Origin: Pseudomonas gregormendelii
GTDB lineage: Bacteria > Pseudomonadota > Gammaproteobacteria > Pseudomonadales > Pseudomonadaceae
NCBI RefSeq assembly: GCF_017114825.1
Contig: NZ_JADEVO010000002.1
Coordinates: forward strand, 62,001 to 126,000
Direction of reading: 5' to 3'
Length of the DNA stretch: 64,000 nt
Part shown: positions 1 through 9,504 of the stretch, in pieces
How positions within the stretch are numbered: the stretch's first letter is position 1
Layout: every line of letters begins with the position of its first letter
Notes under the pieces: generated by a model
What the model saw: only the letters and a program-made list of their open reading frames with translations
What the model was told of the DNA's origin: nothing
Database searches by the model: none
Program-made: the position numbers and the translations under genes

Positions 1-205
1 TGGCGCGAGCGTTTTCAACAGCGCGCTGGGCATCGGCGGCGTCACAGCTGGCGATCTTGCCCAGCAGGCGGCCATCTACCGGGCTGATGCACTCGAAGGT
101 CTCGGCAGAGACCGCATCGGTGTATTCACCATTGATGTAGGCACGGCCTTCGATCTTCAGATCGCGAGCCCGTTGTTCCCAATCGGCACGAGTCAGGGTG
201 GTCAT
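1..205 (-). CDS. Aldehyde dehydrogenase, N-terminal part (cut by window edge)
   Basis: The first 68 codons of a minus-strand gene are visible; the rest lies outside the window. The reading begins MTTLTRADWEQRARDLKIEG and continues with a YINGEY and an SPVDG segment, which is the usual N-terminal Rossmann entry of the NAD(P)+-dependent aldehyde dehydrogenase superfamily. The sequence is closest in feel to gamma-glutamyl-gamma-aminobutyraldehyde dehydrogenase (PuuC/KauB), which oxidises aldehydes from polyamine and GABA breakdown in the cytoplasm. An AGGAGG-type ribosome site precedes the ATG. The divergent cupin gene and the gene order match the kauB neighbourhood of other pseudomonads. The catalytic Cys and Glu are not in the window, so the exact substrate is inferred. 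Confidence 0.8.
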   Translation of the reverse strand, partial: MTTLTRADWEQRARDLKIEGRAYINGEYTDAVSAETFECISPVDGRLLGKIASCDAADAQRAVENARA

Positions 206-372
206 ACGAGTGTCCTCCTCTTGTTGAATACGAGCGCCCTGCGTTCTTCGCGGACGTTCTCAGGAATTCCGCCCGGCCATCCCGCATGTTCGGCCCAAGG
301 CAACCGCCACCCTAAACCAGCGGCAGGTGAAGTTTCAATATATTTGACATAAGGCCAGCAAACGGCCTTGCG

Positions 373-392
373 ATGTTCATTTTAATAAACAT
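373..392. promoter_or_regulatory. Imperfect palindrome in the divergent aldehyde dehydrogenase/cupin promoter region
   Basis: ATGTTCATTTTAATAAACAT is a 20-bp imperfect palindrome (8 of 10 positions pair) lying 42 bp before the cupin start codon. A TTGACA hexamer lies at 344-349. This is the kind of site bound by a dimeric repressor; the cognate regulator is not in the window. Confidence 0.35.
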
Positions 393-433
393 AGACTTCG
401 GGCTTTCCAACGCAATCACTGGGGATTACAACA

Positions 434-796
434 ATGAACATCCAGGACATCGCCGATTTCAGCCAGGCCGACATCCAGCCCGATCGCTATCGGCCGGACG
501 ACGCCAGAATCCTCAAGGGCGATCCCGAACAAGCAGTGTACAACCACTACAACAGCCCTTGCGGCCAGCTGAGTGCAGGTGTGTGGGAGGGTGCAGTTGG
601 CCAGTGGCTGGTGAATTTCACCGAACACGAGTACTGCGAAATCGTTCAAGGCGTTTCAGTGCTGCGCGACAATGACGGCAACAGCAAAACCGTACGCGCG
701 GGAGATCGTTTTGTCATTCCGGCAGGCTTCAAAGGCACCTGGGAGGTGCTGGAGCCGTGCCGCAAGATCTACGTAGCGTTCGAACAGAAGGCCTGA
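434..796 (+). CDS. Small cupin-domain protein (DUF861/EutQ-like)
   Basis: This 120-residue protein is a single cupin beta-barrel. The metal-binding region is around residues 55-75 (NFTEHEYCEIVQG, with His and Glu as candidate ligands), and the second conserved strand motif is RAGDRFVIPAGFKGTW (about 88-104). Family members are small, often uncharacterised proteins of amine or amino-acid catabolism. It is divergent from the aldehyde dehydrogenase, as in the corresponding P. aeruginosa locus, so a role near polyamine/GABA breakdown is plausible but inferred. The start at 434 is preceded by a GGGGATTACAACA leader. A longer frame from 373 overlaps in another reading frame and was rejected because it lacks any conserved motif. 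Confidence 0.8.
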   Translation: MNIQDIADFSQADIQPDRYRPDDARILKGDPEQAVYNHYNSPCGQLSAGVWEGAVGQWLVNFTEHEYCEIVQGVSVLRDNDGNSKTVRAGDRFVIPAGFKGTWEVLEPCRKIYVAFEQKA

Positions 797-821
797 GGAT
801 TGTGGTTGGCTCGGCCGGCCT

Positions 822-912
822 CTTCGCGAGCAAGCCCGCTCCCACACTGGATCATCGTCGGGCACAAATTGTGTGCTCACTGAACATCAAATGTAGGCGC
901 GGGCCTGCTCAC
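822..912. repeat. REP-type element pair
   Basis: CGCGAGCAAGCCCGCTCCCA at 825-844 and a degenerate inverted partner near 892-911 (TAGGCGCGGGCCTGCTCA). This is the GCGAGCA..GCTCCCAC REP subfamily, in the gap after the cupin gene. Confidence 0.7.
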
Positions 913-952
913 TAAAGGGGCCCTGGCAGGCAACGCAAAATCGACAGGCAAC

Positions 953-989
953 AAAAAAGGCCCGTATCTCGCGATCCGGGCCTTTTTCG
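953..989 (-). terminator. Rho-independent terminator of rpmB-rpmG
   Basis: Read on the minus strand, a GC stem built from GGCCCG/CGGGCC is followed by a run of T. It lies about 20 bp after the rpmG stop codon. A-runs on the other side could also allow use by the plus strand. Confidence 0.85.
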
Positions 990-1006
990 TAAGTAGGAAA
1001 AATCAA

Positions 1007-1162
1007 TTACTTGATTTTACCTTCTTTAAACATAACGTGCTTGCGAACGCGCGGATCGAACATCATCAGCTCGAGCTTGTCCGGAGTAGTACGCTTGTTT
1101 TTGTCGGTAGTTTTGAAGTAACCAGTACCGGCGCTGGAAATCATTCGAATTTTTTCACGCAT
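1007..1162 (-). CDS. rpmG: 50S ribosomal protein L33
   Basis: This 51-residue basic protein begins [20 protein letters not shown], with TNKRTT and a C-terminal [17 protein letters not shown] segment, matching the L33 family in full length. It has no CxxC pairs, so it is the zinc-independent form. It sits 11 bp downstream of rpmB on the same strand and shares its terminator, the standard rpmBG operon of gammaproteobacteria. L33 binds near the E site of the large subunit. The gene is shorter than the usual ORF cut-off but is unmistakable. Confidence 0.97.
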   Translation of the reverse strand: MREKIRMISSAGTGYFKTTDKNKRTTPDKLELMMFDPRVRKHVMFKEGKIK

Positions 1163-1173
1163 GATTTAGCTCC

Positions 1174-1407
1174 TTAGATCTTGCCAGCTTTGCGGATTTC
1201 GGCCAGCACGACAGTGATGCCACGCTTGTCGATGATACGCATGCCTTTAGCAGATACGCGCAGACGCACGAAACGTTTCTCTTCTTCAACCCAGAAGCGA
1301 TGATGCTGCAGGTTCGGCAGGAAACGACGACGGGTTTTGTTGTTTGCGTGGGAAATGTTATTCCCAGTCACCGGACCCTTACCGGTAACTTGACATACTC
1401 TCGACAT
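1174..1407 (-). CDS. rpmB: 50S ribosomal protein L28
   Basis: This 77-residue protein beginning [20 protein letters not shown] carries the L28 signature through [13 protein letters not shown] and the strand ending [16 protein letters not shown]. Length and sequence fit the family (77-78 residues). It is first in the rpmB-rpmG pair. The leader upstream of the ATG contains a small perfect hairpin (1433-1451) and further GC-rich repeats, which might affect translation. L28 is a large-subunit protein near the exit side of the ribosome. Confidence 0.98.
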   Translation of the reverse strand: MSRVCQVTGKGPVTGNNISHANNKTRRRFLPNLQHHRFWVEEEKRFVRLRVSAKGMRIIDKRGITVVLAEIRKAGKI

Positions 1408-1852
1408 GCCTCAGCCCTCTAAAACCACATGCCCAACCCGGCATGGGTTGGCCGCTTAATCTCTCAGTCATTTGGCGCCAGGCGCCGCGTTTCTTTAGAG
1501 GTCTTACCGGCTACACCTACAGTGAAGGAACCGGGCCCCTAGAAAAGAGCGCTGCTTTATACCAGAAAGACCGCAGAGCAACAACATTCTGTGTGCGTGG
1601 AGTCGATAAAAACCGTGTTTTTCAGGCTTTGAGCGCCTTGGATAAAGGCTGTGGGGGATATTGACCGCTCGTCGCAGAGAATCAACCGACAGCCCGTTTC
1701 GCGGTTTCACAGATCGCCGCACACGGAAATCAATCGCACATAGTCCCCCTAAAATGAAAATGGGGATAGTCATTTGCAAAGGAGCCATCTAGGGTAAGCC
1801 TTTTCCAGACTGCACTTGCAGATGGGCCTTCGATCTGTAAAGGAAACCGACC
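1408..1852. other. 445-bp intergenic region between rpmB and the peptide-binding protein gene
   Basis: No convincing gene is present; short frames here have no family motif and poor codon use. It must hold the rpmB promoter (minus) and the promoter of the gene at 1853 (plus). Visible structures are the hairpin CCAACCC-GGCAT-type at 1433-1451, a GGCGCC direct/inverted pair near 1476-1489, and a weak sigma-54-like GG-N10-GC at 1764-1777. Confidence 0.6.
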
Positions 1853-3439
1853 ATGCGCCTCGCTGCCCTACCGCTGTTGCTCGCCCCTCTCCTGCTGAGC
1901 CCGCACGCCATGGCTGCGGCCCTGAGCGTCTGCACCGAGGCCAGCCCTGAAGGGTTCGACGTGGTGCAATACAACTCGCTGACCACCACCAATGCATCAG
2001 CCGATGTGCTGATGAATCGCCTGGTGGACTTCGATACGGCCAGCGGCAAAGTGGTTGCGGGCCTTGCCGACAGCTGGGAAGTTTCTGCGGACGGCCTGAG
2101 CTACGTGTTCAAATTGCATCCTCAGGTCAAATTCCACCGCACCGACTATTTCACGCCCACCCGCGGGCTGACTGCCGAAGATGTGAAGTTCAGTTTCGAT
2201 CGCATGCTGGACCCGGCAAACCCTTGGCACAAAGTGGCGCAGAGCGGCTTCCCGCATGCACAGTCGATGCAACTGCCGGCGCTGATCAAGAAGATCGATG
2301 CGCTGGACCCGCTTACAGTGCGCTTCACCCTCGACCACCCGGATTCGACCTTCCTGCCGACCCTGAGCATGGGCTTCGCTTCGATCTATTCCGCCGAGTA
2401 CGCGGACAGGCTGATGAAAGCCGGCACGCCGGAGAAGCTCAACAGTCAGCCTATCGGCAGCGGCCCGTTCGTCTTCACGCGCTTCCAGAAAGACGCCTCG
2501 ATTCGCTACAAGGCCAACCCGGATTACTTCCGTGGCAAGCCCTCGGTTGATCCGCTGATATTTGCCATCACCCCGGACGCCAACGTTCGCCTGCAGAAGC
2601 TGCGCCGCAACGAGTGCCAGATCGCCCTGTCACCCAAACCGCTGGACGTACAGGCCGCGCTGAAAGAGCCGGACGTTAAAGTGGAAAAGACCGACGCCTT
2701 CATGACGGCATTCGTCGCCATCAACAGCCAGCATCCGCCGCTGGACAAGGTTGAAGTGCGCCAGGCGATCAACCTCGCCTTCGATAAGGCCAATTACGTC
2801 AAGGCGGTGTTCGAAGACACGGCCGAACCCGCCGCCGGGCCCTACCCGCCTAATACCTGGAGTTACGCCAAAGGCTTGCCGGGCTACGCCCACGACATTG
2901 CGAAGGCCAAGGCATTGATGGCCAAGGCCGGGCTCAAGGACGGCTTCCAGACCACCATCTGGACCCGCCCTTCCGGCAGCCTGCTGAACCCCAACCCAAG
3001 TCTCGGCGCGCAGATGCTGCAGTCGGACCTGGCGGAAATTGGCATCCAGGCCGAGATTCGCGTGATCGAGTGGGGCGAGGTCATCCGCCGCGCCAAGGCG
3101 GGCGAGCATGACCTGCTGTTCATGGGTTGGGCGGGTGACAACGGCGATCCGGACAACTTCCTGACGCCGCAGTTTTCCTGCGCGGCGGTCAAGTCCGGCA
3201 CCAACTTCGCCCGTTACTGCAACCAGGACCTGGACAAACTGATCAGCGCTGGCAAGACCACGTCCGAGCAGGGTGTGCGCACCAAGCTGTATGAGCAGGC
3301 CCAGGCGCAAATCCAGCAACAGGCCCTCTGGCTGCCACTGGCGCACCCCACCGCCTTTGCCTTGCTGCGCAAGAACGTCGAGGGGTATTCGGTGAGCCCG
3401 TTTGGTCGCCAGGATTATTCGAAGGTAAGCGTGAAGTAA
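1853..3439 (+). CDS. Periplasmic peptide-binding protein of an ABC transporter (SBP family 5)
   Basis: This 528-residue precursor has a cleavable signal peptide ending at about residue 22 (hydrophobic core LAALPLLLAPLLLS, then AMAA-A). The mature part has the DppA/OppA-type family 5 fold: an N-terminal YNSLTT segment, a WEVSADGLSYVFKLHPQVKFH strand region (split here as WEVSADGLSY and VFKLHPQVKFH, about 78-100), LTAEDVKFSFDR (about 109-120), and a C-terminal GWAGDNGDPDNFL motif (about 425-437) typical of dipeptide-binding members. No permease or ATPase genes adjoin it, so it is an orphan receptor that probably feeds a Dpp-type transporter encoded elsewhere. An AAAGGAAA ribosome site supports the ATG at 1853. 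Ligand specificity cannot be read from sequence. Confidence 0.9.
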   Translation: MRLAALPLLLAPLLLSPHAMAAALSVCTEASPEGFDVVQYNSLTTTNASADVLMNRLVDFDTASGKVVAGLADSWEVSADGLSYVFKLHPQVKFHRTDYFTPTRGLTAEDVKFSFDRMLDPANPWHKVAQSGFPHAQSMQLPALIKKIDALDPLTVRFTLDHPDSTFLPTLSMGFASIYSAEYADRLMKAGTPEKLNSQPIGSGPFVFTRFQKDASIRYKANPDYFRGKPSVDPLIFAITPDANVRLQKLRRNECQIALSPKPLDVQAALKEPDVKVEKTDAFMTAFVAINSQHPPLDKVEVRQAINLAFDKANYVKAVFEDTAEPAAGPYPPNTWSYAKGLPGYAHDIAKAKALMAKAGLKDGFQTTIWTRPSGSLLNPNPSLGAQMLQSDLAEIGIQAEIRVIEWGEVIRRAKAGEHDLLFMGWAGDNGDPDNFLTPQFSCAAVKSGTNFARYCNQDLDKLISAGKTTSEQGVRTKLYEQAQAQIQQQALWLPLAHPTAFALLRKNVEGYSVSPFGRQDYSKVSVK

Positions 3440-3459
3440 CCGCACCACCGCACACCCTC

Positions 3460-3546
3460 TGGGAGCTGGCTTGCCAGCGATGGCGGTGGATCAGGCATGA
3501 ATTCGCTGACTGAACTGACGCTATCGCTGGCAAGCCAGCTCCCACT
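3460..3546. repeat. REP doublet (BIME)
   Basis: Inverted arms GGGAGCTGGCTTGCCAGCGA (3461-3480) and TCGCTGGCAAGCCAGCTCCC (3524-3543), perfect complements separated by about 43 bp. They lie between two convergent genes and may act as a transcription stop. Confidence 0.85.
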
Positions 3547-3559
3547 GGCTTTAGCGCCA

Positions 3560-4234
3560 CTACATCCACCCGTACTCGGCCATCGACAACGGATCCCCAT
3601 CGCCCACGATGAAATGATCGAGTATGCGCACATCAATCAGCTGCAGGGCCTCCTGCAGCCGCTTGGTCAGCTGGCGGTCCGCCTGGCTGGGGGCGGCGTT
3701 GCCCGAGGGATGGTTGTGGCACAGGATGAGCGCGGCGGCATTGTTGGCCAGTGCGCGCTTGACCACCTCACGGGGATGGACGGCGGTACTGTCGATGGAG
3801 CCGCGAAACAACGCCTCGAAGGCCAGTACCTGATGCCGCGAGTCCAAAAACAGGCAACCGAACACTTCCTGTTGCTCGTGGCGCAGCATCGATTTCAGAT
3901 AATCGCGAACGGCCTGGGGGTTTTCCAGCGCCGAACGCACACGCAACCGTTCCGCCAGATGCCGCCGGTTCATTTCCTGCACCGCCTGCAGTTGCGCAAA
4001 TTTTGCCGGCCCCAGCCCCAATTCCGCACTGAACGCCGGCTGATCGGCCTCCAGTAACGCCCGCAGGCTGCCAAACTTGCCCAACAGGTGACGCGCCAGG
4101 TCCACGGCGCTTTTGCCCGCTGCACCTGTTCTCAAAAATATGGCCAGCAACTCTGCATCCGAAAGGCTCGCCGAGCCCTGCTCAAGCAGCTTTTCCCGGG
4201 GTCGCTCGGCCGCCGGCCAATCACGAATACTCAT
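3560..4234 (-). CDS. radC: RadC-family JAB/MPN-domain protein
   Basis: This 224-residue RadC/YicR-type protein has an N-terminal helix-hairpin-helix region (about 1-95, with [14 protein letters not shown]) and a C-terminal JAB/MPN domain holding the metal motif HNHPSG at 173-178, followed by Asp186 (H-x-H-x10-D) and Glu123 as candidate catalytic acid. The family was once called a DNA-repair protein, but the E. coli radC102 phenotype was later assigned to recG, and the true role of RadC is unclear. It is divergent from coaBC, the conserved arrangement in proteobacteria. Confidence 0.93.
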   Translation of the reverse strand: MSIRDWPAAERPREKLLEQGSASLSDAELLAIFLRTGAAGKSAVDLARHLLGKFGSLRALLEADQPAFSAELGLGPAKFAQLQAVQEMNRRHLAERLRVRSALENPQAVRDYLKSMLRHEQQEVFGCLFLDSRHQVLAFEALFRGSIDSTAVHPREVVKRALANNAAALILCHNHPSGNAAPSQADRQLTKRLQEALQLIDVRILDHFIVGDGDPLSMAEYGWM

Positions 4235-4369
4235 AGCACCTCCCTGTCTGTGGGCGCCGCTGTTCCATAGCGGTCGCTGTGATATCTTAGCCCATCTTTT
4301 TTGCGGGCGAATTCATCCCTGGGGAGGGGGTTTCGCCATGCAGTCACCAACGAATTGAAAGGCTGACCT

Positions 4370-5578
4370 ATGCAGCGGCTGTATCGGAAACGCATTGTTC
4401 TGGGCGTCGGCGGCGGCATCGCTGCCTACAAGAGCGCCGAACTGGTTCGCCGACTGATCGACCAGGGCGCCGAAGTGCGCGTGGTCATGACCCGTGGTGG
4501 CAGTGAGTTCATCACACCGTTGACCATGCAGGCCCTGTCCGGCCATCCGGTGCACCTGGATCTGCTGGACCCCGCAGCCGAAGCGGCGATGGGCCACATC
4601 GAACTGGCCAAATGGGCCGACCTGGTGCTGATCGCCCCCGCCACGGCGGACCTGATCGCGCGCCTGGCCCAGGGCATTGCCGATGATTTGCTGACCACAC
4701 TGGTGCTGGCCACCGACGCTGTGGTGGCCGTTGCCCCGGCCATGAACCAGGCCATGTGGCGTGACCCTGCGACCCAGAGCAACCTGCGACTTCTGGAAAG
4801 CCGCGACCTGAAAGTCTTCGGCCCCGCCTCGGGCAGCCAGGCCTGTGGCGACGTCGGCATGGGACGGATGCTCGAAGCCAACGACCTCGTACAGTGCGCG
4901 GCGGACTGCTTCCAGCGCCAGGCATTGACCGGCAAGCACGTGCTGATTACCGCTGGCCCGACTCAGGAAAACATCGACCCGGTGCGCTACATCACCAACC
5001 ACAGCTCGGGCAAAATGGGCTTTGCACTGGCTGAAGCGGCCGTCGAAGCGGGGGCGCGGGTGACCCTGATCACCGGCCCGGTGCACCTGCCAACCCCCGA
5101 TCGCGTGACCCGAATCGATGTGGTCAGCGCCCGCGACATGCTCGCGGCCTGTGAAGCGGCGATCCCCTGCGACCTGTTCATCGCCTCGGCAGCAGTAGCG
5201 GACTACCGACCCGAGGTCGTCGCACCACAAAAACTTAAGAAAGATCCTACGAGCGGCGACGGTTTGTTACTACAAATGGTGCGCAACCCAGACATTCTGG
5301 CCTCGATTGCCACCCGCCCCGATCGACCTTTCAGTGTCGGTTTCGCCGCCGAGACCGAACACCTGCTCGATTACGCAGCGCGCAAACTCAAGGACAAGAA
5401 CCTCGATTTGATCGTCGCCAACGACGTTGCGAACCCGAGCATCGGTTTCAACAGCGAAGAAAACGCCTGCAGCGTGATCGATCGCGAGCTCCACGCCACA
5501 CTTTTCGCCCAGACCAGCAAGAGCAAGATTGCTCGTCAGCTGATCACTTTTATCGCCGAACGTCTGAACCAGGTTTAA
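4370..5578 (+). CDS. coaBC: Bifunctional phosphopantothenoylcysteine decarboxylase / phosphopantothenate-cysteine ligase
   Basis: This 402-residue fusion makes 4'-phosphopantetheine for coenzyme A. The N-terminal FMN decarboxylase (CoaC, about 1-185) shows GGGIAAYKS (14-22), catalytic His76 in [11 protein letters not shown], the substrate clamp PAMNQAMW and active-site Cys in [10 protein letters not shown]. The C-terminal ligase (CoaB, about 190-402) shows [18 protein letters not shown], the NHSSGKMG nucleotide loop and KLKK (about 288), with VANDV further on. Length is normal for the fused enzyme. The ATG at 4370 follows an AAGGCTGA ribosome site. dut starts 5 bp after its stop codon, so the two are co-transcribed. 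Confidence 0.97.
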   Translation: MQRLYRKRIVLGVGGGIAAYKSAELVRRLIDQGAEVRVVMTRGGSEFITPLTMQALSGHPVHLDLLDPAAEAAMGHIELAKWADLVLIAPATADLIARLAQGIADDLLTTLVLATDAVVAVAPAMNQAMWRDPATQSNLRLLESRDLKVFGPASGSQACGDVGMGRMLEANDLVQCAADCFQRQALTGKHVLITAGPTQENIDPVRYITNHSSGKMGFALAEAAVEAGARVTLITGPVHLPTPDRVTRIDVVSARDMLAACEAAIPCDLFIASAAVADYRPEVVAPQKLKKDPTSGDGLLLQMVRNPDILASIATRPDRPFSVGFAAETEHLLDYAARKLKDKNLDLIVANDVANPSIGFNSEENACSVIDRELHATLFAQTSKSKIARQLITFIAERLNQV

Positions 5579-5583
5579 TTTAC

Positions 5584-6039
5584 ATGCACGCTTTGCAAGC
5601 CAAGATCCTCGACCCCCGCATCGGTACCGAATTTCCGCTGCCGCAGTACGCCACACCAGGCTCCGCCGGCCTGGACCTGCGCGCCATGCTGGAACAGGAC
5701 ACCGTCATCAAGCCGGGCGAAACCCTCCTGATCCCTACTGGCCTGTCCGTCTATATCGGCGATCCGGGCCTCGCGGCACTGATTCTGCCGCGCTCCGGCC
5801 TGGGCCATAAGCACGGCATCGTGCTCGGCAATCTGGTCGGTCTGATCGACTCCGACTACCAGGGCCCCCTGATGGTGTCCTGCTGGAACCGCGGCCAGAC
5901 CGATTTCAACATGGTGGTCGGCGAACGCCTGGCCCAGTTGGTTCTGGTGCCCGTGGTTCAGGCGCACTTCGAAATGGTTGAAGAATTCGTGGAAACCGAA
6001 CGCGGCGCTGGCGGATTTGGCCATACCGGTATCCGTTGA
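5584..6039 (+). CDS. dut: Deoxyuridine 5'-triphosphate nucleotidohydrolase
   Basis: This 151-residue trimeric dUTPase hydrolyses dUTP to dUMP and pyrophosphate, keeping uracil out of DNA and supplying dTMP synthesis. All five family motifs are visible in order: AGLDLRA (motif 1), [11 protein letters not shown] (motif 2), [10 protein letters not shown] with the catalytic Asp (motif 3), ERLAQLV (motif 4) and [10 protein letters not shown] (motif 5, C-terminal P-loop-like arm). It follows coaBC with only 5 bp between, the typical proteobacterial coaBC-dut pair. Confidence 0.98.
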   Translation: MHALQAKILDPRIGTEFPLPQYATPGSAGLDLRAMLEQDTVIKPGETLLIPTGLSVYIGDPGLAALILPRSGLGHKHGIVLGNLVGLIDSDYQGPLMVSCWNRGQTDFNMVVGERLAQLVLVPVVQAHFEMVEEFVETERGAGGFGHTGIR

Positions 6040-6058
6040 TCGAATGACGCCACATCCC

Positions 6059-6125
6059 CGTAGGAGCTGCCCCAGGCTGCGATCTCTTGATCTCAAGGAC
6101 CACGCAGCCTGCGGTAGCTCCTACG
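6059..6125. repeat. REP doublet of the GTAGGAGCTGC subfamily
   Basis: GTAGGAGCTGCCCCAGGCTG (6060-6079) pairs imperfectly with CAGCCTGCGGTAGCTCCTAC (6105-6124). It lies just after dut and may end that transcript. The remaining gap to algC (about 200 bp) shows no gene. Confidence 0.8.
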
Positions 6126-6332
6126 GTACAGCGTTCTGACGCCAGTATCGGCGCAACAGATCGCTCAGAAAACCAAGGCAATGGACGGCCAAAAGCTCAC
6201 TGAAATCGCTGGCATGGCCTTTTCGCACCACGAACTCTCTGTGGAAAACGCCGTCATACCCTTCAGTTTGAACCGGCCAACGAATATTTCGCAGGCCAGT
6301 CCAGCCACTTTCGAGATGGAGCATTCCTACAG

Positions 6333-7730
6333 ATGAGCACCCCAGCCCAAGTCGCACCGAAATTCCCCGACAGCATTTTCCGCGCCTACGACATTCGCGG
6401 CACTGTCCCGGAATTTCTCAACGCTGAGACCGCTTATTGGCTCGGTCGCGCCATCGGAGCCCAGAGCCTGGCGCAAAACGAGCCCAATGTTTCGGTCGGC
6501 CGTGATGGGCGCCTGTCGGGCCCGGAGTTGGTCGAACAATTGATCAAGGGCCTGGCTGACAGCGGCTGCCACGTCAGCGACGTAGGCCTGGTACCGACGC
6601 CTGCGCTGTACTACGCAGCCAACGTACTGGCTGGCAAATCCGGGGTAATGCTGACGGGTAGCCATAACCCGTCGAACTACAACGGCTTCAAGATCGTCAT
6701 CGCCGGCGATACCCTGGCCAACGAGCAAATCCAGGCCCTGCATGACCGCCTCAAGACGAACAATCTGACCAGCGGCAAAGGCAGCATCACCCAGGTCGAA
6801 ATTCTCGATCGCTACAACACCGAAATCGTCCGGGACATCAAGCTGGCCCGCCGTCTGAAAGTTGTTGTGGACTGCGGTAATGGCGCCGCTGGCGTGATCG
6901 CCCCGCAACTGATCGAAGCGTTGAACTGCGAAGTGATCCCGCTGTTCTGCGAAGTAGACGGCAATTTCCCGAACCACCACCCGGACCCGGGCAAGCCTGA
7001 AAACCTCGTAGACCTGATCGCCAAGGTCAAGGAAACCAACGCCGACCTGGGCCTGGCTTTCGATGGCGATGGCGACCGCGTTGGCGTAGTGACCAACACC
7101 GGCAGCATCGTCTATCCGGACCGCCTGCTGATGCTGTTTGCCCGCGACGTGCTGGAGCGCAACCCGGACGCCGAGATCATCTTCGACGTCAAATGCACCC
7201 GGCGCCTGACGCCGCTGATCAAGGAATATGGCGGTCGTCCGTTAATGTGGAAGACCGGTCATTCGCTGATCAAAAAGAAAATGAAACAAACCGGCGCCCT
7301 GTTGGCCGGTGAAATGAGCGGGCACATCTTCTTCAAGGAGCGCTGGTTCGGCTTTGACGACGGCATCTACAGCGCCGCGCGTCTGCTGGAGATCCTCAGC
7401 AAGGAAAAATCCACGGCGGAAGAGCTTTTCGCGACCTTCCCGAACGATATTTCCACGCCTGAAATCAATATCCATGTGACCGAAGAGAGCAAATTCAGCA
7501 TCATTGATGCATTGCACGACGCGAAGTGGGGTGAAGGCGCCGACCTGACCACCATCGACGGCGTGCGAGTCGACTACGCCAAAGGCTGGGGCCTGGTGCG
7601 CGCATCCAATACCACACCGGTGCTGGTGCTGCGCTTCGAGGCCGATGACGAGGCTGAACTGCAGCGCATCAAGGACGTATTCAAAGTCCAACTGAAGCGT
7701 GTTGCACCTGATCTCCAACTACCGTTTTGA
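6333..7730 (+). CDS. algC: Phosphomannomutase/phosphoglucomutase
   Basis: This 465-residue alpha-D-phosphohexomutase interconverts mannose- or glucose-6-phosphate and the 1-phosphates. In Pseudomonas it feeds alginate, LPS core, Psl and rhamnolipid synthesis. The catalytic phosphoserine is Ser110 in TGSHNP (108-113), the magnesium loop is DGDGDR (244-249), the sugar-binding loop is GEMSGH (about 327-332), and the phosphate loop is RASNTTP near the C-terminus. Length equals the short, cytosolic AlgC form without an N-terminal membrane extension. It is followed closely by argB, as in other pseudomonads. Confidence 0.97.
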   Translation: MSTPAQVAPKFPDSIFRAYDIRGTVPEFLNAETAYWLGRAIGAQSLAQNEPNVSVGRDGRLSGPELVEQLIKGLADSGCHVSDVGLVPTPALYYAANVLAGKSGVMLTGSHNPSNYNGFKIVIAGDTLANEQIQALHDRLKTNNLTSGKGSITQVEILDRYNTEIVRDIKLARRLKVVVDCGNGAAGVIAPQLIEALNCEVIPLFCEVDGNFPNHHPDPGKPENLVDLIAKVKETNADLGLAFDGDGDRVGVVTNTGSIVYPDRLLMLFARDVLERNPDAEIIFDVKCTRRLTPLIKEYGGRPLMWKTGHSLIKKKMKQTGALLAGEMSGHIFFKERWFGFDDGIYSAARLLEILSKEKSTAEELFATFPNDISTPEINIHVTEESKFSIIDALHDAKWGEGADLTTIDGVRVDYAKGWGLVRASNTTPVLVLRFEADDEAELQRIKDVFKVQLKRVAPDLQLPF

Positions 7731-7769
7731 TTTATTGAAGCGCCATTTATCGAAGTGCCGGAGCCCTGA

Positions 7770-8675
<906 letters not shown>

Positions 8676-8690
8676 GCGATAGCACACACA

Positions 8691-8729
8691 AAAAGACCCC
8701 GCTCGGCCTGGCTGAGCGGGGTCTTTTTT
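8691..8729 (+). terminator. Rho-independent terminator after argB
   Basis: Stem AAAAAGACCCCGCTC / GAGCGGGGTCTTTTT with a short loop, ending in seven T. It starts 16 bp after the argB stop codon. A-rich flanks make it usable in both directions, also for convergent pyrE. Confidence 0.93.
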
Positions 8730-8777
8730 TGCCTGCAATCCCTGCTGGAATTTGTCGAACCCTCTGTAGGAACTGCG

Positions 8778-9422
8778 CTATACGCCGAATTGGGCGCGGT
8801 ACGCTTCAACGGCTGGCAAATGCTGCTTGAGCTGCGGGTCGTCCGCCAAAAACTCCAGCACCTGGTTCAGCGAAACGATGCTGATCACCGCAATACCGAA
8901 GTCACGCTCAACTTCCTGAATCGCTGACAACTCACCATTGCCCCGCTCCTGACGGTTCAGCGCAATCAATACGCCGGCCGCCTTGGCACCGTCCTGGGAA
9001 GCGATGATCTGCATCACTTCGCGGATCGCGGTGCCTGCGGTGATCACGTCGTCGATGATCAGCACTTCGCCCGTCAATGGCGCGCCGACCAGGCTACCGC
9101 CTTCGCCGTGAGCCTTGGCTTCCTTGCGGTTAAAGCACCATGGCAGGTCACGGTCATGGTGCTCGGCCAGGGCCACGGCAGTCGTGGCCGCCAAAGGGAT
9201 GCCCTTGTAGGCCGGACCGAACAGCACGTCGAACGAAATGCCGCTCTCGATGATGGCCGCCGCATAGAAACGACCCAGCTGCGCCAGGGCCGAACCCGAA
9301 TTGAACAGGCCGGCATTGAAGAAGTAAGGACTGGTGCGCCCGGACTTCAGGGTGAACTCGCCGAAGCGCAAAACGCCGCGATCGATGGCAAAACGAATGA
9401 AATCGCGCTGATACGCTTGCAT
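8778..9422 (-). CDS. pyrE: Orotate phosphoribosyltransferase
   Basis: This 214-residue enzyme transfers ribose-5-phosphate from PRPP to orotate, giving OMP in pyrimidine synthesis. The start [18 protein letters not shown] at 9422 was chosen over an upstream in-frame codon at 9443 because it matches the family N-terminus. Motifs are [10 protein letters not shown] (about 26-35, orotate/PRPP contact), [13 protein letters not shown] (flexible catalytic loop, about 96-108) and the PRPP motif [11 protein letters not shown] (about 121-131). It diverges from crc across an 82-bp gap that contains a perfect palindrome, the same arrangement as in P. aeruginosa. Confidence 0.97.
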   Translation of the reverse strand: MQAYQRDFIRFAIDRGVLRFGEFTLKSGRTSPYFFNAGLFNSGSALAQLGRFYAAAIIESGISFDVLFGPAYKGIPLAATTAVALAEHHDRDLPWCFNRKEAKAHGEGGSLVGAPLTGEVLIIDDVITAGTAIREVMQIIASQDGAKAAGVLIALNRQERGNGELSAIQEVERDFGIAVISIVSLNQVLEFLADDPQLKQHLPAVEAYRAQFGV

Positions 9423-9467
9423 GAAAAAAACCCCAAATACCACGGATTTAGCTAATTAGGTTGACGC

Positions 9468-9482
9468 CGTGTATCATACACG
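9468..9482. promoter_or_regulatory. Palindrome between pyrE and crc
   Basis: CGTGTATCATACACG has 7-bp perfect arms around one base. It lies next to a TTGACG hexamer (9461-9466) and could be a shared operator or overlapping -10 region of both genes. Confidence 0.4.
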
Positions 9483-9504
9483 CACGCGATTTTTGGGGCC
9501 ATTT

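Noticed and set aside
1443..1664. 73-codon frame between rpmB and the binding protein gene
   Set aside because: No motif, poor codon use and lies across the expected rpmB promoter.
6126..6332. Minus-strand frames ahead of algC
   Set aside because: No domain or ribosome site; the region more likely holds the algC promoter.
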